Positions 44,080 to 55,020 of a stretch of 64,000 bases of DNA are shown one piece after another; position 1 is the stretch's first letter; every line of letters begins with the position of its first letter. A program made the translations under genes and the position numbers. The notes beneath the pieces were generated by a model that worked only from the letters and a program-made list of their open reading frames with translations, ran no database searches and was not told the origin of the DNA. The DNA comes from Rariglobus sp041662485 (lineage in GTDB: Bacteria; Verrucomicrobiota; Verrucomicrobiia; Opitutales; Opitutaceae): contig JBAZSJ010000023.1 in assembly GCA_041662485.1 (NCBI GenBank), positions 1-64,000 on the forward strand, given 5' to 3'.

Positions 44080-45098
44080 GGGGTGGGTGAGCAGAGGGTT
44101 CCGTCGAGGCCGGCGCGGGCGACGGCGAGCGAGGCGAGATCGCCGATGGATTCTCCGAGGGCGGCGGGAACCACGCGGCAGCGACGCACGGCGGCGGGCA
44201 GGGCCTCGCGTTCGAGTTCGCGCAGTGCGCGTGGCGCCAGCAGATCCTCGCAGCGGGAGTAAACACCGCCGATGCAGATGACTTCGGGGTTGAGCAGATC
44301 GACGAGCAGGGCGAGGCCGCGTCCGAGGTAGAACGCGCTGGTGGCAAACACATCCGCCGCCAGCGGATCTCCCGCGCGGGCGGCGTCGGCGACGGTGCGC
44401 AGTTCCAGTTTTTCAAGAGCAGTTTCGTCGGCGCAGAACGATACGGTTTCGCCGCGCGACCATGCTTGGCGGATGCGTTCGCGGGCGAGGCGGGTGATGC
44501 CGCCGCCGGAGCAAAACCCCTCGAAAGAACCGGCCTTGCCGAAGCCGACCGGGCCGTCTTCGGCGAGGCGAAGGTGGCCGGCTTCGCCCGCGAGATCGTC
44601 GGCGCCGGCGTGGAGGCGGCCGTTGATGATGAGGCCCGCGCCGAGGCCGGTGCCGAACGTCAAAAAAATCGCGTCGCGGGTGCCGCAGGCAGCGCCCCAG
44701 GTCCACTCGGCGAGGGCGCCCGCGTTGGCGTCGTTCATCAGGAAGGCGCGTCCGCCGAAGCGGTCGGTGAGCAGGCGGGTGATCGGCACGCGGTCCCAGC
44801 CGGGGAGGTTGGGCGGAGACAGGACGAGACCTTCGCGTGAACTCAGCGGGCCGCCGCAGGAAACGCCGAAGACGGGAGGGGCGTCGCCTGCCTCGGGTCG
44901 GGCGAGCAGGGTCGCAATCGTGCGCATGAGGCGGTCGAGCGCGTGGGCGGGGCCGAGGGCGGTTTCGGTGGGGAAGCTTTCCTTGACGAGCACGCGTCCG
45001 TCGGCGGTGCCGAGCACGACGGCGCACTTGGTCCCGCCGATGTCCACGCCGACCAGAACGGGTGCGGGGGTCGGGGTGAGCGGGGGTGACGACGACAT
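44076..45098 (-). CDS. ROK-family sugar kinase/regulator-like protein
   Basis: 340 residues. ATP/phosphate motif VLVGVDIGGTKCAVVLG (residues about 14-30), the second ROK block TFGTGLGAGLIINGRLHAGADDLAGEAGHL (in pieces) and the catalytic Asp in FLMNDANAGALAEW. The usual zinc motif C-x-C-G-x2-G-C is missing; the equivalent stretch is GFGKAGSFEGFCSGGGI, as in many verrucomicrobial ROK proteins. No helix-turn-helix is present, so it is a likely glucokinase/mannokinase rather than a repressor. First gene of the ROK-GH2-SIS operon, divergent from a XylR-type regulator. Confidence 0.87.
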   Translation of the reverse strand: MSSSPPLTPTPAPVLVGVDIGGTKCAVVLGTADGRVLVKESFPTETALGPAHALDRLMRTIATLLARPEAGDAPPVFGVSCGGPLSSREGLVLSPPNLPGWDRVPITRLLTDRFGGRAFLMNDANAGALAEWTWGAACGTRDAIFLTFGTGLGAGLIINGRLHAGADDLAGEAGHLRLAEDGPVGFGKAGSFEGFCSGGGITRLARERIRQAWSRGETVSFCADETALEKLELRTVADAARAGDPLAADVFATSAFYLGRGLALLVDLLNPEVICIGGVYSRCEDLLAPRALRELEREALPAAVRRCRVVPAALGESIGDLASLAVARAGLDGTLCSPTP

Positions 45099-45135
45099 GG
45101 TGCCAGTCTATCCGAAGCGGGTTAAATCAAGCGTT

Positions 45136-45167
45136 GCCAAAAAAGGTATTCTTTTTGTCTTTTTGGC
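45136..45167. promoter_or_regulatory. Inverted repeat in the ROK/XylR divergent promoter
   Basis: GCCAAAAA (45136-45143) and TTTTTGGC (45160-45167) form 8-bp arms around an AT-rich centre, ending one base before the ATG of the XylR-type regulator and 38 bases upstream of the ROK start. Likely autoregulatory site. Confidence 0.55.
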
Positions 45168-45168
45168 T

Positions 45169-46341
45169 ATGACCACCAAGCGCCGGCCGCGTCCTCCCTA
45201 CCGCGTGCAGATCGTGGCGGACTCGCGCTGGGAGTATTTTCGCGAGGCGGTGCTGGGGGCGCGGCACTACGGGTTCGAGACGGGGAGACTGGAGTTTGCG
45301 GAGCGCTGGCTGGACTATGAGTTCAGCGGCGACCTTGCGGCCTTGGTGAAGCGCGACGGCGTGCAGGGCATCGTGGCGACACTGCACACGCCCGCGTTGG
45401 AGCGGCGGTTTGCGAAGTTGTCGGTGCCGGTGGTGAACATTTCCAACGGTCCGGTTTCGTCGCTTGTGCCGCTGATCACGCAGGACGACGTGGCGGTGGG
45501 GCGGCTCGCGGCGGCGCATCTGCGGGCGTGCGGGTGTAGGGCGTTCGGTTTCTGGGGCATGGCGGGCGCGGCGTTTTCGGATCAGCGGTTAAAGGGATTC
45601 AGCGCGGCGCTGGCGGAGCAGGGGCTGGTGCCGGCGGTCGGATTGGCGAGGGGCAACGCTGCGGGTTGGACGCGGCGGTTGCAGGCGTGGCTGGCGGCGT
45701 TGCCGAGGCCGACGGGGGTTTATGCGGCGGACGATATGTATGCGCTGGCTGTCATCCGCGCGGCGCGGGCGCTGGGGCTGCGCGTGCCGGAAGACGTGGC
45801 GGTGCTCGGGACGGGCAACGAGGATTTCTGGGTGGATTTCGAGCGGGTGCCGCTCTCGAGCATCAAGCTGCCGGCGCGTGCGATCGGGCACGAGGCGGCG
45901 GCGTTGCTCGACCGGCTCATCACACGCGGCGTGCGCACGGAGAAGGAGGCGGCGCGGAGGCTGCCGGTCACGGAGATCGCGCGGAGGCGGTCGACGGACG
46001 TGATTTTTTGCGAGGACGAGGCGGTCGGGCGGGCGTTGCATTATATCCGCGACCGGGCGCACGAGAATCCCTACGTCGAGGACATCGCGCGGGTGGCCGG
46101 CGTGTCGCGCGCGAGCCTCAAGATGCGTTTCCGCAAGGCCGTGGGACGTTCCGTGATGGCGGAGATCCTGCGGACGCGCATCGGGCGCGCGCAGGCGCTG
46201 CTGGCGGAAACCGACCTGCCGATGAGCCAGGTGGCGGAGCGGTGCGGGTTTCCCAATTCGCAGCGGTTCAGCGTGCGCTTTAAGAAAATTACCCGGCTCA
46301 CGCCGAGCGCCTACCGGGCGAGTCTGCGGCCGAAGGCGTAG
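45169..46341 (+). CDS. XylR-type regulator: LacI-like sensor fused to AraC DNA-binding domain
   Basis: 390 residues from the ATG at 45169; the frame is open far upstream but only as an antisense shadow of the ROK gene. A periplasmic-binding-protein-like sensor (VQIVADSRWEYFREAVLGARHYG; GIVATLHTP; VAVLGTGNEDFWVDFERVPLSSIKLP, in pieces) is followed by AraC helices (ALHYIRDRAHENPYVEDIARV, GVSRASLKMRFRKAVGRSV, MSQVAERCGFPNSQRFSVRFKK). E. coli XylR has this design and activates pentose genes; effector here unknown. Divergent from ROK-GH2-SIS, which it probably controls. The stop codon TAG is formed by the head of a GTAGGAG palindrome (46338). Confidence 0.88.
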   Translation: MTTKRRPRPPYRVQIVADSRWEYFREAVLGARHYGFETGRLEFAERWLDYEFSGDLAALVKRDGVQGIVATLHTPALERRFAKLSVPVVNISNGPVSSLVPLITQDDVAVGRLAAAHLRACGCRAFGFWGMAGAAFSDQRLKGFSAALAEQGLVPAVGLARGNAAGWTRRLQAWLAALPRPTGVYAADDMYALAVIRAARALGLRVPEDVAVLGTGNEDFWVDFERVPLSSIKLPARAIGHEAAALLDRLITRGVRTEKEAARRLPVTEIARRRSTDVIFCEDEAVGRALHYIRDRAHENPYVEDIARVAGVSRASLKMRFRKAVGRSVMAEILRTRIGRAQALLAETDLPMSQVAERCGFPNSQRFSVRFKKITRLTPSAYRASLRPKA

Positions 46342-46420
46342 GAGCGGATCGCAGGCGTTCCGATCATCGCGAGCAAGCTCGCTCCTACACTCAGGCCATC
46401 GCCTGCAAGCAGGCTCCTAC
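46338..46420. repeat. Three GTAGGAG-headed REP palindromes between convergent genes
   Basis: Heads: plus strand 46338 (GTAGGAGCGGATCGC...), minus strand 46369-46388 (GTAGGAGCGAGCTTGCTCGC) and minus strand 46401-46420 (GTAGGAGCCTGCTTGCAGGC). The stems differ (GCGAGC/GCTCGC against GCCTGC/GCAGGC) while the head GTAGGAG and the CTTG loop stay. They occupy the whole gap between two converging stop codons and could act as a two-way transcript end. Confidence 0.78.
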
Positions 46421-46433
46421 ATTTCGATCAAGG

Positions 46434-49772
<3,339 letters not shown>

Positions 49773-49837
49773 GGCGGGAAGGGTGATTAAAAGGTGAGTC
49801 AGGCAGGCGGCGGGTCGGAGTGGCGACGGCAAAAAAT

Positions 49838-49893
49838 TGTATAATCAACCGACTCGATGGAAAATATGCCGGAATAGATTCCATTTATACAAG
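49838..49893. promoter_or_regulatory. Divergent promoter region of lacZ and the GH28-like gene
   Basis: TTGTATAA (49838-49845) and TTATACAA (49886-49893) form inverted 8-base arms 40 bases apart; the first contains TATAAT (49841-49846), a good -10 for the plus strand. A second inverted repeat TCCATT/AATGGA (49881-49900) overlaps it. The plus-strand gene starts at 49987, leaving a leader of roughly 130 bases. Confidence 0.5.
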
Positions 49894-49986
49894 AATGGAC
49901 GGGGTGTTTGGGGGAGGGACCCGCAACTGTTTGCATACGTTCATGGCTTGTCGCGGACGGTCACAGGGCGCATCCCATCAGGCTTC

Positions 49987-51129
49987 ATGGCGAACAACCC
50001 CGGTCGGACGGTTCTGGATTACGGTGCGCGCGGCGACGGGCTCCGCGACGACGGCGAGGCATTTCAACGCGCGCTCGACGGCGGTCCGGGCACGGTCGTG
50101 GTGCCGGCGGGGAATTATCTGATCGGGCGCATGCTGCGCGTCGGTTCGGGCGTGTGGTTGAAATTGGATGCGGGCGCGCGCCTTCGGCTGGCGGACGGCG
50201 TGGCGAAGGCGCCGGACGATTATTTTCTGACCAACGCGAATCCCGGCGCGGGCGACGCGGACATCACGGTCGAGGGCGGTTTCTGGGACGGAAACAACGC
50301 CGGCAACGCGCGACCGCCGGGGCTGTTCGATTTCGGGTATTCCGGGGCGATGATGCATTTTCGCAACGTGCGCGGGCTGCGGGTGGCGGACATGCAGCTG
50401 CACGACGCGGAGGCGTATCATGTGCGGTTGACCCAGGTGCGCGGGTTTGAGGTGGAACGGATTCGTTTCAGCGCGAGCCGCGTGAGGCCCAACAACGACG
50501 GCATCCATCTCGGCGGGCATTGCGAAAACGGCGCGATTCGCGACATCAAGGGACTGCACTTCGGCGTGACCGGCGACGACATGATCGCGCTCAACGCGGA
50601 CGACGCGCTCACGCGCACGGAGGTGAAGGGGATGTTGTGCGGGCCGATCCGCAACATCCGCATCGAGGACATCGAGGCGCAGGGCTGCCACAGTTTTGTG
50701 CGGTTGCTGAGCGTGGTGTCGCCGATCGAGAACGTTTCGATCCGCGGCGTGCGCGGGACGTGCGAAGTCGCGGCGATTAACTGCGACGGCGCGCGAGGGT
50801 GCCGCGTGCCGGTGTTCGACGAGAAGGCGCCGCCGTTTCCGGACGGCGTGGGATTTCTGACCAACATCACGGCGGAGGATTTTATCGTGGGGAAGTCCCA
50901 CGCCAACGACATCGCGCTGCTGCGGCTGGAGACGCGCATGACCAATGTTCGTATTACGAACTTTGTGCGGGATAGGGATGCGGACCAATCGCCCGCCACG
51001 CCGACGCTGCGGCTGCGGCATGCGGCGGCGCGCGAACTGGCGGTCAATGGGAAGCCGGCCAGGCCGGTGGCCTTTGGCGAAACGCTGGAGTTGACCGACA
51101 CCGCGCTTCAGGAACTGCGAATCAACTGA
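49987..51129 (+). CDS. GH28/polygalacturonase-like parallel beta-helix protein
   Basis: 380 residues from the ATG at 49987; the frame opens at 49837 but the first 50 codons lie in the promoter region. The N-terminus TVLDYGARGDGLRDDGEAFQRAL is the pectate-lyase-superfamily cap, followed by right-handed helix turns. Candidate acids match GH28: Asp171 in PNNDGIHLGG (NTD in the family) and Asp197/Asp198 in VTGDDMIAL. The downstream G-H-G turn appears as GCHSFVRLLS and the R-I-K strand is absent, so it is either a divergent pectinase or an enzyme with altered specificity. No signal peptide is visible, unusual for an endo-polygalacturonase, suggesting action on imported oligosaccharides. Confidence 0.75.
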   Translation: MANNPGRTVLDYGARGDGLRDDGEAFQRALDGGPGTVVVPAGNYLIGRMLRVGSGVWLKLDAGARLRLADGVAKAPDDYFLTNANPGAGDADITVEGGFWDGNNAGNARPPGLFDFGYSGAMMHFRNVRGLRVADMQLHDAEAYHVRLTQVRGFEVERIRFSASRVRPNNDGIHLGGHCENGAIRDIKGLHFGVTGDDMIALNADDALTRTEVKGMLCGPIRNIRIEDIEAQGCHSFVRLLSVVSPIENVSIRGVRGTCEVAAINCDGARGCRVPVFDEKAPPFPDGVGFLTNITAEDFIVGKSHANDIALLRLETRMTNVRITNFVRDRDADQSPATPTLRLRHAAARELAVNGKPARPVAFGETLELTDTALQELRIN

Positions 51130-51157
51130 GTTCGCGGTTCCCTTTGCGCGCCGAGCC

Positions 51158-52564
51158 TCAGGTGTAGTGGAAGTGGGCGGTGGCTTTGCAGGCCTTGTCG
51201 GACACGACGCGGACCCAGTGGGCGCTGAAGCCCGGGGGGAACACCACGACCTCGGAGGCGTTGGCGGGGACGTCGACGGTCTTCCATGCGCGGAAGGTGC
51301 CGGTGCCGAGCGCGTCGACCTCGATGGTGATGGCGACGGATTTCGCGGAGTCGTGCGAGAGATGGACGCACTTCTGGTCGAAGCCGGTCATGAGATACGG
51401 ATCGCTGGGCTCGCCGGCCTTGACGGGCGTTTCCCACCACGGACCGCCCCAGCCCTTGGGCTTGCCGAGTTTCCAGAGGTCGTCGGTCTTGCCGAACCAG
51501 AGACCGGACTGCGGCTCGGCGCACTGGAGATTGCCGCCGCTCTCGTGGCTGGTGTTGTCGCCGCCGATGATGAGCATGCCCTTCCACGAACAGAAGTCGC
51601 CGTGGACCCAGAGATGCGTGGAGATCGGGCGGATGCCCCAGATGCGGTTGCCGAAGGCCCAGGGCGAGAGTTCGTAGAACATGCCGTGGTGGTCCATGAG
51701 CAGACGCTCGTGCTCGGTGGAGCGGATGCGCGGCCACTCGGTCTGCCACTTGTGCTCCCAGCAGTGGGAAGCCTTGGGCAGGCGGTAGGTGGTCCATTTT
51801 TTGTCGCCGCCGGTGAAGACCTTGAGAATCGCGGAGGCGCGGTCCCAGCCGGTCGCAAAGATGTTGTTTCCGTAGGGCCCGAGTCCGCCGAGGCCGACGT
51901 AGGGCTTGCGCTCGATGACGGTCCACTTGACGCCGTCGTATTCGGCGAGCGTTCCTTCGCTTTGTTTGCCGAGGAAGTCGGGCTCGCTGTAGTCGTTGTT
52001 GGCGACGACGAGGCGGCCGCCCTCGGTGTAGCAGTCCTTGAAGTGGCAGCTCATCTCGCCGGGCGTGCCGAGGGCCTGGGTGAGATCGAAGAGGAACTTC
52101 ACCTTGAGCGTGCGGACGTTGAGTTCGAACAACTCGCCTTCCATGCCGAGCATGTAGACGAGGTTTTTTGGATCGGTGAGATGGGTGGCGGTGCCGCAGA
52201 GGCGGATCTCGGTGAGTTCCTTGACGGTGCGGACCTTGTGCTTCGTGTCGATGACGTGCGGTCCGATGATGAGCTGGCTGGAGTGGTCGTGGACGAAGCG
52301 GTTGGCGTAGGTGCCGTCCACGGCGGCGGGGTGGACCGACATCTTGAAATTCTCGTCAATGACGCGCAGTCCGGTGCCCGTGCCGGTGCCCTTGCGGTGC
52401 GAGACGTAGTTGAGGATGTAGAGCCTGCCGAGCCAAGGCATGAGGCAACCGATGCCGATCTCGCTGCGGGGAGGGCCGAAGTCGGCGACCTGGGCGAAGG
52501 CGGGGATGACGCCGCTGACGTTGGGCGGAAGGGCGGGGTGAGGTGCGGAGGAGGGTTTTTTCAT
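51158..52564 (-). CDS. Unrecognised predicted beta-propeller protein in a CAZyme context
   Basis: 468 residues, no signal peptide. I do not recognise the family. Repeated strands such as IGIGCLMPWLGRLYILNYVSH, HVIDTKHKVRTVKELTEIRL, NLVYMLGMEGELFELNVRTL and NIFATGWDRASAILKVF look like propeller blades, and the chain is rich in conserved-looking His, Trp and Gly (FVHDHSSQLIIG, ASHCWEHKWQTEW, LMDHHGMFYEL, IIGGDNTSHESGG). The last 80 residues look like an appended sandwich (AITIEVDALGTGTF, WVRVVSDKACKATAHFHY). Size and His content recall propeller lyases (PL22, PL24/25 types), but this is only a structural analogy. It stands between a pectinase-like gene and two LacI genes, divergent from the latter across the 26-bp polypurine hairpin. 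Confidence 0.6.
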   Translation of the reverse strand: MKKPSSAPHPALPPNVSGVIPAFAQVADFGPPRSEIGIGCLMPWLGRLYILNYVSHRKGTGTGTGLRVIDENFKMSVHPAAVDGTYANRFVHDHSSQLIIGPHVIDTKHKVRTVKELTEIRLCGTATHLTDPKNLVYMLGMEGELFELNVRTLKVKFLFDLTQALGTPGEMSCHFKDCYTEGGRLVVANNDYSEPDFLGKQSEGTLAEYDGVKWTVIERKPYVGLGGLGPYGNNIFATGWDRASAILKVFTGGDKKWTTYRLPKASHCWEHKWQTEWPRIRSTEHERLLMDHHGMFYELSPWAFGNRIWGIRPISTHLWVHGDFCSWKGMLIIGGDNTSHESGGNLQCAEPQSGLWFGKTDDLWKLGKPKGWGGPWWETPVKAGEPSDPYLMTGFDQKCVHLSHDSAKSVAITIEVDALGTGTFRAWKTVDVPANASEVVVFPPGFSAHWVRVVSDKACKATAHFHYT

Positions 52565-52585
52565 GGGAGGGAGAGGTTCAAATAT

Positions 52586-52668
52586 CTTTCTCTTTCCTCT
52601 TAATCTTTCTCGTTCTCCGGTCCGGCGGATTTCCTGACGAAAGAGAAAGATTAAGAGGAAAGAGAAAG
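52586..52668. repeat. Polypurine repeat as a perfect 26-bp inverted pair (copies C and D)
   Basis: Bases 52586-52611 are the exact complement of 52643-52668, with a 31-base spacer; the second arm equals the cores at 13369-13394 and 19616-19641. Transcribed, it would fold into a very stable hairpin. It occupies the divergent gap between the propeller-like gene and the first LacI gene. Confidence 0.88.
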
Positions 52669-52743
52669 AGGGAGATGACGGATGGACACTAAAGGCTGGC
52701 GCGGGCGGGCCAATGCGCGTGGAATCGAATGCGTTCGATTTTT

Positions 52744-53742
52744 ATGGCCGACATCCAGCATTGCTCGCTCCTGAAGGTGGCCCGCGCGGCGGGCGTGGCG
52801 GCGTCCACGGCGTCGCTGGCGCTGCGCGGGAGTCCGCTCGTGAAACCGGCGACGACGGCGCGGGTGAAGGCGGTGGCGGAGCGGCTGGGCTACCGGGCGG
52901 ATCCGCGGGTGGGATCGTTGATGGCGCGCATCCGGCGGGCGAAGGCGGCGAAGGACCGGGAGCGGCTGGCGTTTGTGTGGGTGAGCGTGACGCGGGCGGA
53001 CACGCGCAACCATGAATTTTGCCGGGTGTCATTTGCGGGGGCGAAGCGGAGGGCGGAGGAACTGGGCTGCGCGCTGGAGGAATTCTGGTTGCACGACGAC
53101 GGGATGACGGCGGCGCGGCTGGAGAAAATTTTGACGACGAGGGGAATCACCGGCGTGGTGTTCTCGGCTCCCATGCGCGACATGGAGGTGACGGTGGAGT
53201 GGAACTGGAGGCGCTTCGCGGCGGCGATCATCGGCAACTCGGAGTTCCATCCGTCTCTGCACCGGGCGGGGCACTACCACTATCGCAGCATGTGGACGGC
53301 GATGGAGAAGGTGCGCGAGGCGGGGTGCGCGCGCCCGGCGGCGGTGTTGCACGAGCCGCACCACCGGCGCATCCACGGCGTGCATCAGGCGGCGTTTCTG
53401 GCGAATCACCCGCGGCCGAAACAGGCGCTGGCGATGACGCGGTTTGGGTTCCCGAAGGACGAGATGGAGACGCGGGTGTGGCTGGCGAAGGTGAAGGCGG
53501 ACGCGCTGATCTGCGTGGTGAGTCCGACCGAGAAAGAGTTGGCGTGGTTGCGGGCCGTGCCGGGGTTGAAGCGGGTGGTGACGCTGGCGAGTCCGCGCGC
53601 CGGGTTGCCGGGAACAGACATGCGCGAGGATCTGGTCGCGGCGGGCGCGGTGGACCTGGTGGTCGCGCAGTTGCACCGCAACGAGCGCGGCGTGCCGGCG
53701 CATCCCACGACGTTGCTGCTCGAGGGCGAGTGGCGGGAATAG
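52744..53742 (+). CDS. LacI-family transcriptional regulator
   Basis: 332 residues from the ATG at 52744 (alternative ATG five codons earlier). Helix-turn-helix LLKVARAAGVAASTASLAL, hinge VKAVAERLGYRADPRVGSLM, then a sensor domain with LAFVWVSVTR, GITGVVFSAPMRDMEVTVEW and ALICVVSPTEKELAWL. The HTH uses STASLAL where many LacI proteins have TVSRAL, and the sensor resembles that of the frameshifted LacI at 29029-30032, suggesting a verrucomicrobial subgroup. Divergent from the propeller-like gene, so probably its regulator. Confidence 0.85.
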   Translation: MADIQHCSLLKVARAAGVAASTASLALRGSPLVKPATTARVKAVAERLGYRADPRVGSLMARIRRAKAAKDRERLAFVWVSVTRADTRNHEFCRVSFAGAKRRAEELGCALEEFWLHDDGMTAARLEKILTTRGITGVVFSAPMRDMEVTVEWNWRRFAAAIIGNSEFHPSLHRAGHYHYRSMWTAMEKVREAGCARPAAVLHEPHHRRIHGVHQAAFLANHPRPKQALAMTRFGFPKDEMETRVWLAKVKADALICVVSPTEKELAWLRAVPGLKRVVTLASPRAGLPGTDMREDLVAAGAVDLVVAQLHRNERGVPAHPTTLLLEGEWRE

Positions 53743-53846
53743 GCGGGCGGACGGGAATTGCGCGGACGCGGAGCGTTTTCGCCAAACGGGACGTGACAGG
53801 AAAGAGGGCGGGACTCAGTCTGGCCGCGTTTCGAATCGATTCCGTG

Positions 53847-54911
53847 ATGCCCCCTTCCGAGCCCCTTCCAGACAAGACCGCGCGCCGGCGCATCACCATG
53901 CGCGACATCGCCGAGAAACTCGGCATGCACCATACGACGGTGAGCCTCGCCTTGCGCAACAGCGCGCTGCTGCGCGAGGCGACGAAGGCGAGCATCCGCG
54001 AGGCGGCGGAGAAACTGGGCTACCGGCCGGACCCGATGCTGTCGGCCTTGAACGTTTATCGTCAGTCGAAGCATGCGACGGCGTTCCAAGCGGTCATCGG
54101 CTGGATCGACAACTGGCAGGGGGAGACGGGGAAGCTGCTTAGGGTGCCCACCTACAACGCCTACTACGAGGGGGCGCGGGCCCGCGCCGCGGAGCTCGGC
54201 TACGCGGTGGAGATTTTCCGCATGCACGACAAGGGCATGTCGCCGCAGCGCATGCAGCAGATTTTCAAGGCGCGCAACGTGGGCGGCGTGCTCGTCGCCC
54301 CGCAGGAGAAGCCCGGCAATTATCTCGGGCTCGATTTTGCCGACACCTGCGCGCTGGCGTTCGGCTTTTCCTCCCAGCCGTGGCGGCTCAATCTCATCAC
54401 GGCCCGGCACGAACAGATCGTGGATCTGATCGTGGAAAACATCCATCGTCTGGGATACCGGCGGCCCGGATATTGCGTGTTGCCGGAGAGCGACGCGGGG
54501 TCGAATTACACCGGGATCTCTCGCTGGAACTACCTTCTTTGGACCCACGAGGGCATGGCCAAATTGCCGCGGATCGAGTCCTTTGACCGGGAGAGCATCG
54601 CGCAGTGGATCAAGACGAACAAACCCGACGTCCTCGTCGGGTTTGGCGATCTCCTGGCCAAGGTCGAGGGGCTCGGCTACTCGGTGCCCAAGGACATCGG
54701 TTTCGTGAGCATTGCGACCACGCCGGGCGTCTTGCGCGTGTCCGGGGTCGATCAGAACGACTTCCTGATCGGCAGGACCGCCGTCGACGTGCTGGTGGGC
54801 ATGATCCATCGCAACGACAAGGGCCTGCCCAAGGTGCCGATCCGCACGTTTGTGGACTGCACGTGGGTCGAGGGGGAAACGCTCCGGCCGCAAAAGAGGT
54901 CGAAGAAATAG
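53847..54911 (+). CDS. LacI-family transcriptional regulator
   Basis: 354 residues from the ATG at 53847; the frame is open far upstream only as a shadow of the previous gene. HTH RITMRDIAEKLGMHHTTVSLAL (residues about 15-36), then EAAEKLGYRPDPMLSALNVYR and a sensor with VIGWIDNWQGETGKLL, NVGGVLVAPQEKPGNYLGLDF and DIGFVSIATTPGVLRVSGVDQN. It follows the first LacI gene by about 100 bases and precedes, converging, the PL5-type lyase gene. It is the best local candidate to bind the TTTCTC-N4-GAGAAA motifs at 56.6-62 kb, by position only. Confidence 0.85.
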   Translation: MPPSEPLPDKTARRRITMRDIAEKLGMHHTTVSLALRNSALLREATKASIREAAEKLGYRPDPMLSALNVYRQSKHATAFQAVIGWIDNWQGETGKLLRVPTYNAYYEGARARAAELGYAVEIFRMHDKGMSPQRMQQIFKARNVGGVLVAPQEKPGNYLGLDFADTCALAFGFSSQPWRLNLITARHEQIVDLIVENIHRLGYRRPGYCVLPESDAGSNYTGISRWNYLLWTHEGMAKLPRIESFDRESIAQWIKTNKPDVLVGFGDLLAKVEGLGYSVPKDIGFVSIATTPGVLRVSGVDQNDFLIGRTAVDVLVGMIHRNDKGLPKVPIRTFVDCTWVEGETLRPQKRSKK

Positions 54912-54936
54912 CGGCGCGTCCGTCGAGCGGCGGGCG

Positions 54937-54972
54937 GGGTTCGTCGGCTCGCTGGCGCTCGCCGCCACGCCG
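54937..54972 (-). repeat. GTGGCGGCGAGC-type repeat module
   Basis: On the minus strand GTGGCGGCGAGCGCCAGCGA (ending at 54968) then GCCGACGAACCC. It matches the first module of the in-frame pair in lacZ (46673-46705) at most positions. Located between convergent genes. Confidence 0.6.
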
Positions 54973-54996
54973 GAAGAACGGCAACGCGGTCAAATG

Positions 54997-55016
54997 CCCC
55001 GGGGGTTGCCCCGGGG
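54997..55016. terminator. GC-rich hairpin between convergent genes
   Basis: CCCCGGGG (54997-55004), loop GTTG-like, CCCCGGGG (55009-55016). No U-run on either side, but the position between the LacI stop (54911) and the lyase stop (55021) suits a bidirectional transcript end. Confidence 0.4.
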
Positions 55017-55020
55017 ATGG

